A stretch of 64,000 nucleotides of DNA, taken from the NCBI GenBank assembly GCA_020723305.1, contig DYJC01000015.1:1-64000 (forward strand), written 5' to 3'. This stretch comes from Desulfosudis oleivorans. Its GTDB lineage: Bacteria; Desulfobacterota; Desulfobacteria; Desulfobacterales; SURF-7. The position numbers were made by a program, and so were the translations under genes. Positions 36,670 through 45,814 of this stretch are shown here, piece after piece. Under the pieces are notes generated by a model. That model was not told the origin of the DNA and made no database searches. It worked only from the letters and a program-made list of their open reading frames with translations. How positions within the stretch are numbered: the stretch's first letter is position 1; each line of letters starts with the position of its first letter.

Positions 36670-37491
36670 TCACTGGGGATTTTTCACATCGGTCGTCAAA
36701 TTATATTTTTGATAGAGCTGGTTCAAAAAGTTCTCATCCTTGCGGATGGTGGCGATTTCATCCCAGATCCTTGCCATTTCATTAAGATTCACCTTGGGAT
36801 TTTTTTTCGAAAATCCCATGAAATAGGATTTGGAGGTAAAAGGCAGTTTGTTGATTCTGACATGGTTATTCACCTTGGGGTCATTCATCAAGGCATTGGC
36901 GTTCATAGGTGGTGTAACGATGGAGCCTTTTCCCGTCCATACCAATTCCTGAACGAGTTCAATAATGCTTGGCCTTGTTTTTACCGCAACACCCATGGCT
37001 TCCAGATCATCGGCAATTGAATAACCAAGTGGCGCCATGACGGGTAGGGGCATGGTCGTCGGGTTACCGTCGAATTCATATGGATTTTGAGAGGACACCA
37101 GTACGATATATTCGACCTGCATGACCCGCCATTCCGATTCCTTGACACTCCCTGCATCCGGCGGATAATGCATATACTGCGCCCGGTCAGGCTTATAGGA
37201 AGCAGACACAACGGCATTGTATCTTCCATCTTCTATCGACTGCAAACAGCGCTTCCAGGGCAAGGGCGTAAAAACCGGATGATACCCCAGACGGGAAAGC
37301 GCTTTTTCTGCGATATCGATATGCATGCCTTTGGCAACATTTTTTTCCACATAACTATACGGATACCAGTAATTCAGATCTGTGCAGATGGTGATTTCTT
37401 CTGCGTAGGACGGCGCAAGTGCAATCCGGCAGGAAAAAACCGCAAAACAAAAAAGGTTCAAAAGCCATACCGTAGTTCGTGATACACTCAT
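36670..37491 (-). CDS. Periplasmic amino-acid-type binding protein (SBP family 3), paralogue B
   Basis: A 273-residue secreted protein with signal peptide TTVWLLNLFCFAVFSCRIAL. The mature start is EITICTDLNYWYPYSYVEKN, typical of family-3 binding proteins, followed by GMHIDIAEKALSRLGYHPVF and PLPWKRCLQSIEDGRYNAVV. It is clearly related to the next gene upstream. The ATG at 37491 follows AAGGAG. No transporter permease is near; the gene immediately downstream is the hybrid kinase, so it is probably a sensor subunit presenting ligand to the kinase periplasmic domain. Confidence 0.87.
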   Translation of the reverse strand: MSVSRTTVWLLNLFCFAVFSCRIALAPSYAEEITICTDLNYWYPYSYVEKNVAKGMHIDIAEKALSRLGYHPVFTPLPWKRCLQSIEDGRYNAVVSASYKPDRAQYMHYPPDAGSVKESEWRVMQVEYIVLVSSQNPYEFDGNPTTMPLPVMAPLGYSIADDLEAMGVAVKTRPSIIELVQELVWTGKGSIVTPPMNANALMNDPKVNNHVRINKLPFTSKSYFMGFSKKNPKVNLNEMARIWDEIATIRKDENFLNQLYQKYNLTTDVKNPQ

Positions 37492-37568
37492 GGTCGACTC
37501 CTTACATTGAACTATTTGAGAATCGTGACTTCCGCAGCTTCCGGCAAAGGGTACTACTTCCGAAATCG

Positions 37569-38354
37569 TCAATATCGTGAATATACCTGCTGCATAAAAA
37601 TATAATCATTTCGCCACTTTTCAATCTCGCGCCAAATACGGGCCTTTTCAGCTGCCGTCAGGCTTGTTTTGGCTGAAAAGGCCAAGTGGTATGATTCTGA
37701 AACAAGGGGTGTTGAATTGATTTTAAACTTGCCCTTAAACGCCGGATCCAGATCCATGTTCTCCGCGATCATGGAACTCGTAATCACTACTCCGATTTTA
37801 TCCCGGATCAATTTGCCGAAATTTTGTTTGTCGGAATTTGCTTCCTCTACCTTTAAACCGTTTTTTTCCAAATCCGCAATAAGACTCTCACCTCTGGGGA
37901 TTCTTACCGGAATGGGTAGTGATCGGATATCGCCCTCAAATTCATACGGGTTATCTATGTATGTGACCACCACATGGTCGATCTGCATGATACGCCCACT
38001 CGACTCCTTGGTTTGGGTCACATCCTGAGGGAATTCAAGAAATTTGGCCAGATCCGGATGAAAGGCGATGGAAATGATTCCATCGATCTCACCATTCTGT
38101 GCGCTGAAGATGCAGCGCTTACGGGGAAGTGATACGATTTCGATTTGATAGCCCAAGGTCTCCAATGCCTTTTGAACAATGTCCACATGCATGCCCTTGG
38201 CTTTTTCCTTTTCTTCATAAGTAAAGGGATACCAATATCGGATGTCACAGCCGAGTTTTATGGGCTCGGCGTGACTGAGGATCGGAAAGACGAAGAGGGA
38301 TATGCCCAAAAAAAAATATAATGTGATTGCTTTTATATAGCCGGTTTTTTTCAT
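37569..38354 (-). CDS. Periplasmic amino-acid-type binding protein (SBP family 3), paralogue A
   Basis: A 261-residue protein with signal peptide ITLYFFLGISLFVFPILSHA. The mature sequence PIKLGCDIRYWYPFTYEEKE is followed by GMHVDIVQKALETLGYQIEI and SLPRKRCIFSAQNGEIDGII, closely matching paralogue B. The two probably arose by duplication. The ATG at 38354 was preferred to a GTG at 38366. It lies 27 bp after the Hpt gene and 77 bp before paralogue B. Confidence 0.87.
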   Translation of the reverse strand: MKKTGYIKAITLYFFLGISLFVFPILSHAEPIKLGCDIRYWYPFTYEEKEKAKGMHVDIVQKALETLGYQIEIVSLPRKRCIFSAQNGEIDGIISIAFHPDLAKFLEFPQDVTQTKESSGRIMQIDHVVVTYIDNPYEFEGDIRSLPIPVRIPRGESLIADLEKNGLKVEEANSDKQNFGKLIRDKIGVVITSSMIAENMDLDPAFKGKFKINSTPLVSESYHLAFSAKTSLTAAEKARIWREIEKWRNDYIFMQQVYSRY

Positions 38355-38381
38355 TGTAAATGACACCCTATTGGTTTCAAC

Positions 38382-38753
38382 TTAACGGAAAGCAGACCAA
38401 TCGATCTGAGCAATATGGATTTTTGTATTTTGAACTGCCTTGTCCAATTTCAGGAGGAGCGCCTCGCAGGTGCTCAACTCCGCTTTTTCAGCCGCATCTT
38501 CCAGATGCATCGCCACCTGAAAGACGCTTGTACAGCCCAGATTGGCAGACATCCCTTTCAGGGAGTGAGCTATGTTTCTCAGTTTATCCGTTTCCTGGGT
38601 TTGAAGCGCTGCTTTTAAGGAGTCGAGCATGTCAGGCATTTGTTCCATATACTCGGTTAAAAGCATTTCCAAAAAAGAGGCATCCCCCATGGCCCGTTCC
38701 AGTGCTTCGGTTAAATCCAGGCAAGCAACGCCGGCTTCATTATTTTCGTCCAT
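38382..38753 (-). CDS. Histidine phosphotransfer (Hpt) protein
   Basis: A 123-residue helical-bundle protein with the phosphorylatable histidine in IAHSLKGMSANLGCTSVFQV (the HxLKG signature). The helices LTEALERAMGDASFLEMLLT and MPDMLDSLKAALQTQETDKL precede it. It should relay phosphate from the receiver of the hybrid kinase in the same operon. The final response regulator is not in the operon. Confidence 0.92.
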   Translation of the reverse strand: MDENNEAGVACLDLTEALERAMGDASFLEMLLTEYMEQMPDMLDSLKAALQTQETDKLRNIAHSLKGMSANLGCTSVFQVAMHLEDAAEKAELSTCEALLLKLDKAVQNTKIHIAQIDWSAFR

Positions 38754-38768
38754 TTTGATATGAACTCC

Positions 38769-40496
38769 TTATTTTTTCCATTGTTTGATGAGATCATCGT
38801 ATTGAATGGTTACGGGTTTTTGTCGTGGCTTCGGCCCTTTGGGGCCATCGGGTTGAAGATACCACTCTTCCTTGGTTTTGAGCGGATTCAGTTTGGGTGA
38901 ATATTTGGCCAGTTTTAATTTTTCCATCATATCATCCTGGGCTTTGGCCAGTGCATTCATGGCCTGCTCCGGTGTCATTTCAAGGTTGACGGCTTTGGCA
39001 ATATAGGTCCACCATAGGGCGGACAAACCAGGATAATGGGGAACGTTAGGGCCCGTATCCGTCCACTTTTTTTCGTCCGGTGAGCGATAGAATTCAATCA
39101 GGCCGCCATATTGATAGGCATTTTTGGTAAGATAATCGGAGAATATGGTGGATTTTCGGATCGGCGTGCCCCCCACCAGAAATTTTTTCAAATTAACGGC
39201 TTTACTGACGCAGAACTGAGCCCACAGCCAGGCCATGGCCCTTTTGTCCCCACGGACATTTGACGGGATCGTCCAGCTGCCGGCATCCTGATATCCGACT
39301 TTCATTCCTTCCTCCCAGTAATCACCATGGGGGCTCGGTGCCACCCGCCAGACAGGGCGTCCCTCCTTATCCACGACCGGACTGCCGGGACGATGGAATT
39401 CATCGGCGGAAAGCCATGTGATATAGCAAAAAACATCCTGAGCAATATTCCCCTTGGAGGCCTGGGGACCATGATTCACCCAGTCCCATTTGCGGGCCTC
39501 GGGCGGAGCGTACTTCAACCACTCAATGAATTTGGTAAGGGCATAAATACCGGCCGGACCGTTTAATTCACCGCCTCTTTCCGCCATGGACCCGACCGGA
39601 ATTTTGTTTTCCACCCGGATGCCCCAATCATCAATAGGAAGTCCATATGGAATTCCTTTGCTGCCGACGCCGGCCATTCCCAACCATGAATCGGTAAAGC
39701 GCCATTGCAGCGACGGAGACGGTAGTGCATAATCCAGATGGCCAAAGGCCTCGACTTCCGAACCATCGGGATTTTTCATTTTTCGGCCGGTGAAGAATTT
39801 GGCGATATCTTCGTAAGCAGACCAGTTGAGCGGAACCCCCAATTCATAGCCGTATTGTTTTTTAAAAGCCTCCTTGGTTTTGGGATCCGTAAACCAGTCG
39901 TATCGAAACCAGTAAAGGTTGGCGAATTGCTGGTCCGGAAGCTGCTGGAGATTACCTTCATAATCCTTGCCGAATTCAATATTCAAAAAATCATCCAAAT
40001 CCAGATAGGGATTGGTATAATTTTTACCTTCACCTTTCATATAATCGCTCAGCACAACGACCTTGTTCAACCGCAAATGAGTGCCTTTGAGATCAGAATC
40101 ATTGACATAGGCGTCATAAAGCCGGCGGCCGGTTATCATTTGTTCCATGATGTTCTTGACAACATCCCCTTCACCAATGATGACATGCTCCACATGAATA
40201 CCCGTGATCTCCTCAAAGGCTTTTGAAAGAACATCCCTTTCCCAAAAATGGGTTTTGATATCTTCCGCCGTGGTTTTGATTTTCATCCCACGAAAGGGCT
40301 TGGCTGCTTCCTGGAACCATTTGAATTCTTTGATCTGGTCTGCTTTTGAGACCACGCTTGGCTGAAATTCGCCGGCCCATTTCCGGATGGCATGTTCCGC
40401 AGTGCCCGCTATTGCAAAATCTTGTAAAAGAAATCCAACTGCAATAACGGCAACAAGCTGTTTGAATAGAGATCCTTGGATTTGAAACATTTGCAT
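38769..40496 (-). CDS. Periplasmic substrate-binding protein related to glycerol ABC-transporter GlpV
   Basis: A 575-residue protein with signal peptide LVAVIAVGFLLQDFAIAG. The mature start AIRKWAGEFQPSVVSKADQI and the segments EITGIHVEHVIIGEGDVVKN, LPDQQFANLYWFRYDWF, GYELGVPLNWSAYEDIAKFF, PVGSMAERGGELNGPAGIYA and PSPHGDYWEEGMKVGYQDAG agree closely, from memory, with the large binding protein of the GlpSTPQUV glycerol uptake systems. It lacks the permeases and ATPases that normally accompany it. It heads an operon with an Hpt protein, two family-3 binding proteins and a hybrid kinase. Strong ribosome site AAGGAGG. Confidence 0.88.
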   Translation of the reverse strand: MQMFQIQGSLFKQLVAVIAVGFLLQDFAIAGTAEHAIRKWAGEFQPSVVSKADQIKEFKWFQEAAKPFRGMKIKTTAEDIKTHFWERDVLSKAFEEITGIHVEHVIIGEGDVVKNIMEQMITGRRLYDAYVNDSDLKGTHLRLNKVVVLSDYMKGEGKNYTNPYLDLDDFLNIEFGKDYEGNLQQLPDQQFANLYWFRYDWFTDPKTKEAFKKQYGYELGVPLNWSAYEDIAKFFTGRKMKNPDGSEVEAFGHLDYALPSPSLQWRFTDSWLGMAGVGSKGIPYGLPIDDWGIRVENKIPVGSMAERGGELNGPAGIYALTKFIEWLKYAPPEARKWDWVNHGPQASKGNIAQDVFCYITWLSADEFHRPGSPVVDKEGRPVWRVAPSPHGDYWEEGMKVGYQDAGSWTIPSNVRGDKRAMAWLWAQFCVSKAVNLKKFLVGGTPIRKSTIFSDYLTKNAYQYGGLIEFYRSPDEKKWTDTGPNVPHYPGLSALWWTYIAKAVNLEMTPEQAMNALAKAQDDMMEKLKLAKYSPKLNPLKTKEEWYLQPDGPKGPKPRQKPVTIQYDDLIKQWKK

Positions 40497-40805
40497 GTGC
40501 CCTCCTTGCGTTATGTAATGTTTATTGGAATCCAGTTGATTTTTTAAGAAAAACCATGAGTTCTTGCCTTTTATAACTCAGTCGGATTTGGATTTCTTTT
40601 CGAAATATTGAAGCGAAAAAAGAAGCACACCGGAACAAACCATTGTTACTGAAAGACAAAAAGTTTTCTGTAACTCTTTGATCCGGAATAAAAATTAAAT
40701 TTTATTATTTATTTTTTAGAATGAGAAGATATGAATGCAGAGAGAATACCATATTTCCATCTGTTATTCCATAAAAATTTTAACAGGGGGGGTAAATTAT
40801 TCTTG
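40497..40805. other. AT-rich intergenic region upstream of the binding-protein operon
   Basis: No gene is supported in these 309 bp. It must contain the promoter of the operon running leftward. On the minus strand a GG (complement of 40749-40750) and a GC (complement of 40737-40738) are spaced 10 bp apart as in sigma-54 promoters (TGGTAT...CTGCA), but this would leave a 230-nt leader and the match is weak. Confidence 0.35.
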
Positions 40806-41942
40806 TTACAGAAAAGAATAAGACACCCGGAAATGAAGAGTAAAATCCGGCACACCGCTGGCGGCAAGATCTTCACCAAACGCAAATTCAAAATCAGCTT
40901 GCGGGGATAACGGGTACACAAAGCCAAAATCAAGTTCAATCCCTCCTTCTTCAAACTGACTGAATTCAGCATCCTGGAACGGTGAGGAAAAATAATTGAT
41001 TTGAACCAAAAAAGACAGATCCGGATTATACAGATACTCCAGACCGACAAACAGACTGATGGTATCTTCCACCTGTATGTCTGCTCCGCTGGTTTTTGGA
41101 TCAGATACTATATTATACCCGCCGTTCAGATAGATCATGACCGGATCCAGTTGAATCCGAGACAGAAAATGCAGGCCATGATCCGCATGGCCGCTGCCAA
41201 ATCCATATTCCGGGTCACCAAAGGGAATTTTAAGAATATAGGCCAACGAAAGTTCCAGTGGAAAAGCTTTACTGTTTCTAAGCATGGAATACTTTGCCGA
41301 TACCAGGCTGTCCGCCGGATAAAGACCGCCTTCCTTTCCCATAACCCAGGGATGCCCTTTATAAGAAATAAAATATCCGAACTCATTTTTTGGACGATTT
41401 TCACGGCCATAATTGGCGACTCCCAATTGATCATGGTATGATTCCAGAAAATTATCCAGAAAACCATCACTCATTTGAACAAAAACAGGTTGAAAGGACA
41501 GGGTCAGGTTTTTTGTGATTCCATACTCCATCATCAGATCAATCACCACCAGCTCCATATCGACCAGCACTTCCCAGTTACCGGAATCCTGATCCACAAA
41601 AATACTGCTGTAATCGATTGCCGGAGAAATCCTGGCTTCCCCTTGGGCTAAAGTGATTGGTGAAACCGGCAAGGGGTTGATGAACATGAAAAAAGGCGGG
41701 AACTGATTTCTCGATTTCAGCGGCCCTTTATTTTTTTCCCCGAACGAAAGAGATACCGATGATCCGATGACCAGACAGGGCATAAGAATAAAAATAAAAA
41801 GCCAACAGACCAACGGGAAAATATCTGTACGGTCAGGTAATTCCGGAGCTGGGTTTCGGTGTCTGTTCCAATGCATTATATCAGAAGATCCAGTTGATTT
41901 CATTTTGCCCATTATTTCATGACCCGATAAAACCTGTTGCAC
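40806..41942 (-). CDS. Outer-membrane beta-barrel protein, probably DUF3187
   Basis: A 378-residue exported protein. A hydrophobic stretch (PLVCWLFIFILMPCLVIGSS) near residue 45 acts as signal, and the mature part begins GPLKSRNQFPPFFMFINPLP, which is the DUF3187-like opening. Alternating strands follow (FGYFISYKG, LELSLAYILKIPFG, ISLFVGLEYLYNPD) and the chain ends in aromatic FRVSYSFL, typical of an outer-membrane barrel. The GTG at 41942 is chosen because GGAGGG stands at ideal distance. It diverges from the TetR/glycyl-radical operon across about 130 bp containing the TetR-type palindromes, so it may be co-regulated. Confidence 0.75.
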   Translation of the reverse strand: MQQVLSGHEIMGKMKSTGSSDIMHWNRHRNPAPELPDRTDIFPLVCWLFIFILMPCLVIGSSVSLSFGEKNKGPLKSRNQFPPFFMFINPLPVSPITLAQGEARISPAIDYSSIFVDQDSGNWEVLVDMELVVIDLMMEYGITKNLTLSFQPVFVQMSDGFLDNFLESYHDQLGVANYGRENRPKNEFGYFISYKGHPWVMGKEGGLYPADSLVSAKYSMLRNSKAFPLELSLAYILKIPFGDPEYGFGSGHADHGLHFLSRIQLDPVMIYLNGGYNIVSDPKTSGADIQVEDTISLFVGLEYLYNPDLSFLVQINYFSSPFQDAEFSQFEEGGIELDFGFVYPLSPQADFEFAFGEDLAASGVPDFTLHFRVSYSFL

Positions 41943-42000
41943 TCTTCCCTCCTACCACACCAAAAACAAATAGGAAAGTAAATCAAGAAGATCAACATGC

Positions 42001-42040
42001 TTGACAGCTTTATTTAACAGTGTTAAGTTAACGATGTTAA
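42001..42040 (+). promoter_or_regulatory. Promoter overlapped by two TetR-type palindromes
   Basis: TTGACA (42001-42006) and TAAGTT (42024-42029), 17 bp apart, form a plausible promoter. Within and after it are TTAACA-G-TGTTAA (42014-42026) and TTAAC-GAT-GTTAA (42028-42040), both perfect inverted repeats. Placement over the spacer and -10 suits autorepression by the TetR protein encoded 33 bp downstream. The divergent DUF3187 gene may share the site. Confidence 0.6.
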
Positions 42041-42072
42041 GTAAAGATGCTTCTAAACATGAGGAGAAAAAA

Positions 42073-42726
42073 GTGCCAAAAGCACCTCGAAATTCCAATG
42101 AGATATTGATCGTAAAAGAGAAGATACTGGATGCTGCCCTTGATATTCTGTTTGAGGAGGGTTTCCATTTCTTAAGCATGCGCAAGATCGCCGTAAAAAT
42201 GAAAATGACCGCGGCCAACCTGTATAACTATTTTTCAAACAAGGATGAAATCTATCTGGCGATTCAAACCAGGGGGTTTGCATTGCTGAACAAACATTTT
42301 GAAGAGATCAATCAATCCACAAAAGCCCCTCTGGATAAAATCCGGCAGATGGTCCGTACCTATGTAGACTTTGGAATCCATCACCCTGATCAGTACGAGA
42401 TCATGTTTACCCGGAATACTCCAAAATACAGCGATTATATCGGGACAAGTCTTGAACCTGTTGCAACAATCGAAAAACAGACCGCGCTGAAGGTTGCGGA
42501 GGTTGCGACAAATGCCTTCCTGGAACTGGCAGAAAAAAAACCGTTTATTACCATTCAGGAGGCGGGGTATCGGACGATTCAGATGTGGACAGCCCTTCAT
42601 GGAATCGTCTCTTTGATCAACAGCCGTGTCCTTCAAGAGGTTGATCCGGATACAGATGCAATGGTTGAAAAACTTACAGAAGAGCTGTTACTGCCGTTCA
42701 TGGATATCAAAGGAGATTTTACATGA
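42073..42726 (+). CDS. TetR-family regulator of the glycyl-radical operon
   Basis: A 217-residue repressor. The start is the GTG at 42073, preceded by GAGGAG; upstream in-frame TTG and ATG codons lie in the operator region. The helix-turn-helix reads LSMRKIAVKMKMTAANLYNY followed by FSNKDEIYLAIQTRGFA. The C-terminal domain contains HPDQYEIMFTRNTPKYSDYI, seen in the TetR_C_13-like (WHG) group. Its stop overlaps the ATG of the glycyl-radical enzyme as ATGA, making it the local regulator of that enzyme. The inducer is unknown. Confidence 0.9.
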   Translation: MPKAPRNSNEILIVKEKILDAALDILFEEGFHFLSMRKIAVKMKMTAANLYNYFSNKDEIYLAIQTRGFALLNKHFEEINQSTKAPLDKIRQMVRTYVDFGIHHPDQYEIMFTRNTPKYSDYIGTSLEPVATIEKQTALKVAEVATNAFLELAEKKPFITIQEAGYRTIQMWTALHGIVSLINSRVLQEVDPDTDAMVEKLTEELLLPFMDIKGDFT

Positions 42727-45700
42727 GAATCAACAAACAACTTCATCAATACCTCAACCTGTTGCTGCTGACATCTCCAAAGCAGCTCATTCCGGAAATG
42801 GGAACTGCAAGGATGCTGAACCGCCTGACACATGTCGCACTTCAACTGATGGCCATTCAGTTCAATCTCCGGCCATCCCTGAAAAAATATATGAAAGGCA
42901 GGGACGGATGGATCAACTTTTCCGTCGGGTTCCGATCTGCGTCCCAAGGTGTTGAACAGGCCATCATTTTCCGGAACGGCCGGGTTCGGGTTCAGGGAAC
43001 CATTCCGGAAGATGTGGATGTGACCCTGAAATTCCTGGATGACCATGCATTGAAAGAAATGGCCTTGAGCACACCCAATGAGATGCTCAACCTGATCCTG
43101 AAAAACCGGATGGTTCTGGATGGAAACCTCTCCTGTCTTCAGGTATTCAACTACTTTATTTCACTTGTCATGGGAAAACTTCATCGGCAGATGCTGAAAC
43201 GTTCCTTCAGAAAAGATATCCAACACCGGAAAATGACGTTTGGCGGCTGCAATCCGGAACTCTCCAAAACCCTGGCGGAACGGAAACAATACCGGATGCG
43301 GAGTGAAAAGGAAAAAGATCCGAATGTTCTGTATCTTTCCGACCCATATCTTTCCGATTACAGCATTGAAGACTTCCCGAGGCTGAAAAAATTCTTTGCC
43401 TTTCATTTTGATACCCTCCCGGAAATATGTGCTGAACGCCCGAATATTCTGACAAACTGGTATCGGGAAAACGGCTTTGAAAAGGATTCAGAGGGTGCGC
43501 CCTGGTTCCCTGAATTACGCCAGGCCCTGGCATTTCAACATCTGATGACATTTAAAAAACCGGTGATCCGGGAAGACGACTTACTTGCCGGGACAACCAC
43601 TTCCAAAGAAGTGGGTGTGACTGTTTTCCCGGATGGGCAGGGCAACATGATCTGGGGGGAACTCAATTCCCTGGAGGAAAGGATTCTCATTCCCTTTTCC
43701 TGTTCCAGAGAAACCGCCGATATCCTCCATCATGATGTATTTCCGTTCTGGTTGAACCGGAATTTCAAGGAATATGTACGAATCCAATTCCATTATCCAG
43801 TCTGCCAGAAGCTGGATGAACGGTTTGTCGCCTATTTTGTATGGAAATCGGTAGGCATCAGTCACACCATCCCGAATCTGAAAAGAGTCCTTGAGAAAGG
43901 GATATCCGGTATCCTTGAAGATATCCGGTTTCGATTGCAGGACTGCTCCATTGACAAAGTTCAACAATTTTCGTTGGAAGCAATGATCCATGCCCTGCAA
44001 GGGGTGGAGCGATATGCAGTAAACCTTGCAGAGGAAGCTTTCCGTCTGGGAAAAAAGGAAACAAGGCCGGATCGCAGAAAAGAGCTGATCCATCTTTCGG
44101 AAATCTGCCGGAATGTCCCGGGAAAACCTGCCCAAACGCTGGATGAGGCCGTCAACTCCATCTGGATTGTCTGGATCAGCCTCCATATGGAAAATGCCAA
44201 CACCGGACTGTCACTGGGCCGCCTGGATCAGTGGCTTCAGCCTTATTTTAAAAAGGATATGGAAAAACAGACCTCTGATGCGGAAAAACGAAATTTTATC
44301 CAACATGCCATCGAGCTGGCGGGCTGCCTGATCATGAGGCTTACCGACCATGTCCCTCTTCTGCCGGATATTGCCAACTACCTTTTTGGAGGTGCTGCCT
44401 CCACTCAGGCCATCACCTTAGGAGGGGTCACATGGGAAGGGGAAGATGGAGTCAATGACATGACATATATCTTTCTCAAGGCAGTCGAACTGCTGCCGGT
44501 CCGGGATACCAACATCAATGCCCGGTATCATACGGAAAAAAACAGTGACAACTATCTGAAACGTCTCTGTGAAGTCAATGTCATCACTTCAGCCACACCG
44601 ATCATGCAGAGCGATACAGCCATGATAAAAGCCTTGAAACCGCATGGATATTCAACAGAAGAAATCAATGACTGGGCTGCCACAGGCTGTGTGGAACCGA
44701 CAATACAAGGACGCCATTTCGGGCATACCGGATCAATCCTGTTAAACCTGGTTGCTGCGATGGAAATGGCATTGAACAACGGCACACATCCCCTGATGAA
44801 ATGGAATGTGGGTCCTGAAACCGGCAGTATTGAAAAGGGAGACTTTTCATGCTTTGAAGACTTTTTTCAGGCTTGGCGAATCCAGCAGCAGTTTATCATC
44901 GACCAGGCGGTTGAATTGAACAACATGCTGGGCCAGGCTCATCAGAAGCTCAGGCCCACGCCTCTATTGAGCGCACTCATTGACGGATGTATTGAATCCG
45001 GGAAAGACCTGGTTCATGGCGGAGCCCGGCACAACAGTTCCGGAACATCCAACATCGGACTGGCTGATGTCACGGATTCCATGATGGTCATAAAAAAGCT
45101 GGTGTTTGATGAAAAAAGGGTATCCTTCATGAAACTCAAAGCAGCCATGGATTCGGATTTTACAAATGACCCGGCCCTGCATGCCATGGTTCGGAACAGG
45201 GTAGCGCTGTTCGGTTCCGGTAACCAGGAAGCACTGGAGATGTGCCGACGGATCACGGAAACGATTCATGACTGCTGGCGGAAACATACAAACGGGAGAG
45301 GCGGAAAATATACGGTCGGTTTCTGGTCCATGTCCCAGCATGTGGCCTATGGCTCTCTATCCGGAACACTGCCTTCAGGAAGATTGGCTGGAAAGGCATT
45401 TACTCCCGGGCTTACGCCGAGCCCAAAAGCATCCAGAAATTTTCTGGACAATCTCTCCTCCGTTGCCCGGCTCAATCCGGAACATATGGACAACAATATT
45501 GCATTCAACGTTAAACTGACGCCGAATCCTAATGATAGCCGTGAGAAAACAGTCGAAAATATGCATGCATATGTAAAATCCTATTTTCAGCAGGGGGGAA
45601 TGCAGATGCAGTTCAATGTCGTGACCTCGGAGATGCTGAGGGATGCCATGGCAAACCCGGACAGTTATCGGAATCTCATGGTACGGATATCCGGCTACAA

Positions 45701-45770
45701 TGCCTACTTTGTTGCCTTGAATAAGGATATTCAGATTGAATTAATTGAAAGAACAGAGTATGGATTGTAA
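42723..45770 (+). CDS. Glycyl-radical enzyme with N-terminal SCP2-like extension
   Basis: A 1015-residue pyruvate-formate-lyase-superfamily enzyme. The catalytic thiyl cysteine is Cys656 in ATGCVEPTIQG, with Glu658 as in the CutC/glycerol-dehydratase-type lyases. The radical glycine is Gly991 in VRISGYNAYF. The core begins near residue 200 (LSDPYLSDYSIEDF). About 150 residues before it are not PFL-like and resemble an SCP2/sterol-carrier domain (VEQAIIFRNGRVRVQGTIPE; LKEMALSTPNEMLNLILKNR). The two-residue CVE pattern argues against classical PFL. The reaction (C-C, C-N or C-O cleavage, dehydration or fumarate addition) is not readable. No radical-SAM activase is within the operon or window. 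Confidence 0.9.
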   Translation: MRINKQLHQYLNLLLLTSPKQLIPEMGTARMLNRLTHVALQLMAIQFNLRPSLKKYMKGRDGWINFSVGFRSASQGVEQAIIFRNGRVRVQGTIPEDVDVTLKFLDDHALKEMALSTPNEMLNLILKNRMVLDGNLSCLQVFNYFISLVMGKLHRQMLKRSFRKDIQHRKMTFGGCNPELSKTLAERKQYRMRSEKEKDPNVLYLSDPYLSDYSIEDFPRLKKFFAFHFDTLPEICAERPNILTNWYRENGFEKDSEGAPWFPELRQALAFQHLMTFKKPVIREDDLLAGTTTSKEVGVTVFPDGQGNMIWGELNSLEERILIPFSCSRETADILHHDVFPFWLNRNFKEYVRIQFHYPVCQKLDERFVAYFVWKSVGISHTIPNLKRVLEKGISGILEDIRFRLQDCSIDKVQQFSLEAMIHALQGVERYAVNLAEEAFRLGKKETRPDRRKELIHLSEICRNVPGKPAQTLDEAVNSIWIVWISLHMENANTGLSLGRLDQWLQPYFKKDMEKQTSDAEKRNFIQHAIELAGCLIMRLTDHVPLLPDIANYLFGGAASTQAITLGGVTWEGEDGVNDMTYIFLKAVELLPVRDTNINARYHTEKNSDNYLKRLCEVNVITSATPIMQSDTAMIKALKPHGYSTEEINDWAATGCVEPTIQGRHFGHTGSILLNLVAAMEMALNNGTHPLMKWNVGPETGSIEKGDFSCFEDFFQAWRIQQQFIIDQAVELNNMLGQAHQKLRPTPLLSALIDGCIESGKDLVHGGARHNSSGTSNIGLADVTDSMMVIKKLVFDEKRVSFMKLKAAMDSDFTNDPALHAMVRNRVALFGSGNQEALEMCRRITETIHDCWRKHTNGRGGKYTVGFWSMSQHVAYGSLSGTLPSGRLAGKAFTPGLTPSPKASRNFLDNLSSVARLNPEHMDNNIAFNVKLTPNPNDSREKTVENMHAYVKSYFQQGGMQMQFNVVTSEMLRDAMANPDSYRNLMVRISGYNAYFVALNKDIQIELIERTEYGL

Positions 45771-45814
45771 TTAAAATCACAATTGAAAACATTGCTTTGA
45801 TACGGAGAAAATTT

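Noticed and set aside
40737-40750. GG/GC pair with 10-bp spacing as a sigma-54 promoter for the binding-protein operon
   Set aside because: Matches outside the two dinucleotides are poor, it would leave a 230-nt leader, and such pairs occur by chance.
42723-45770. Calling the glycyl-radical enzyme pyruvate formate-lyase
   Set aside because: The CVE active-site pattern and the long N-terminal extension point away from PFL, which has two adjacent cysteines.
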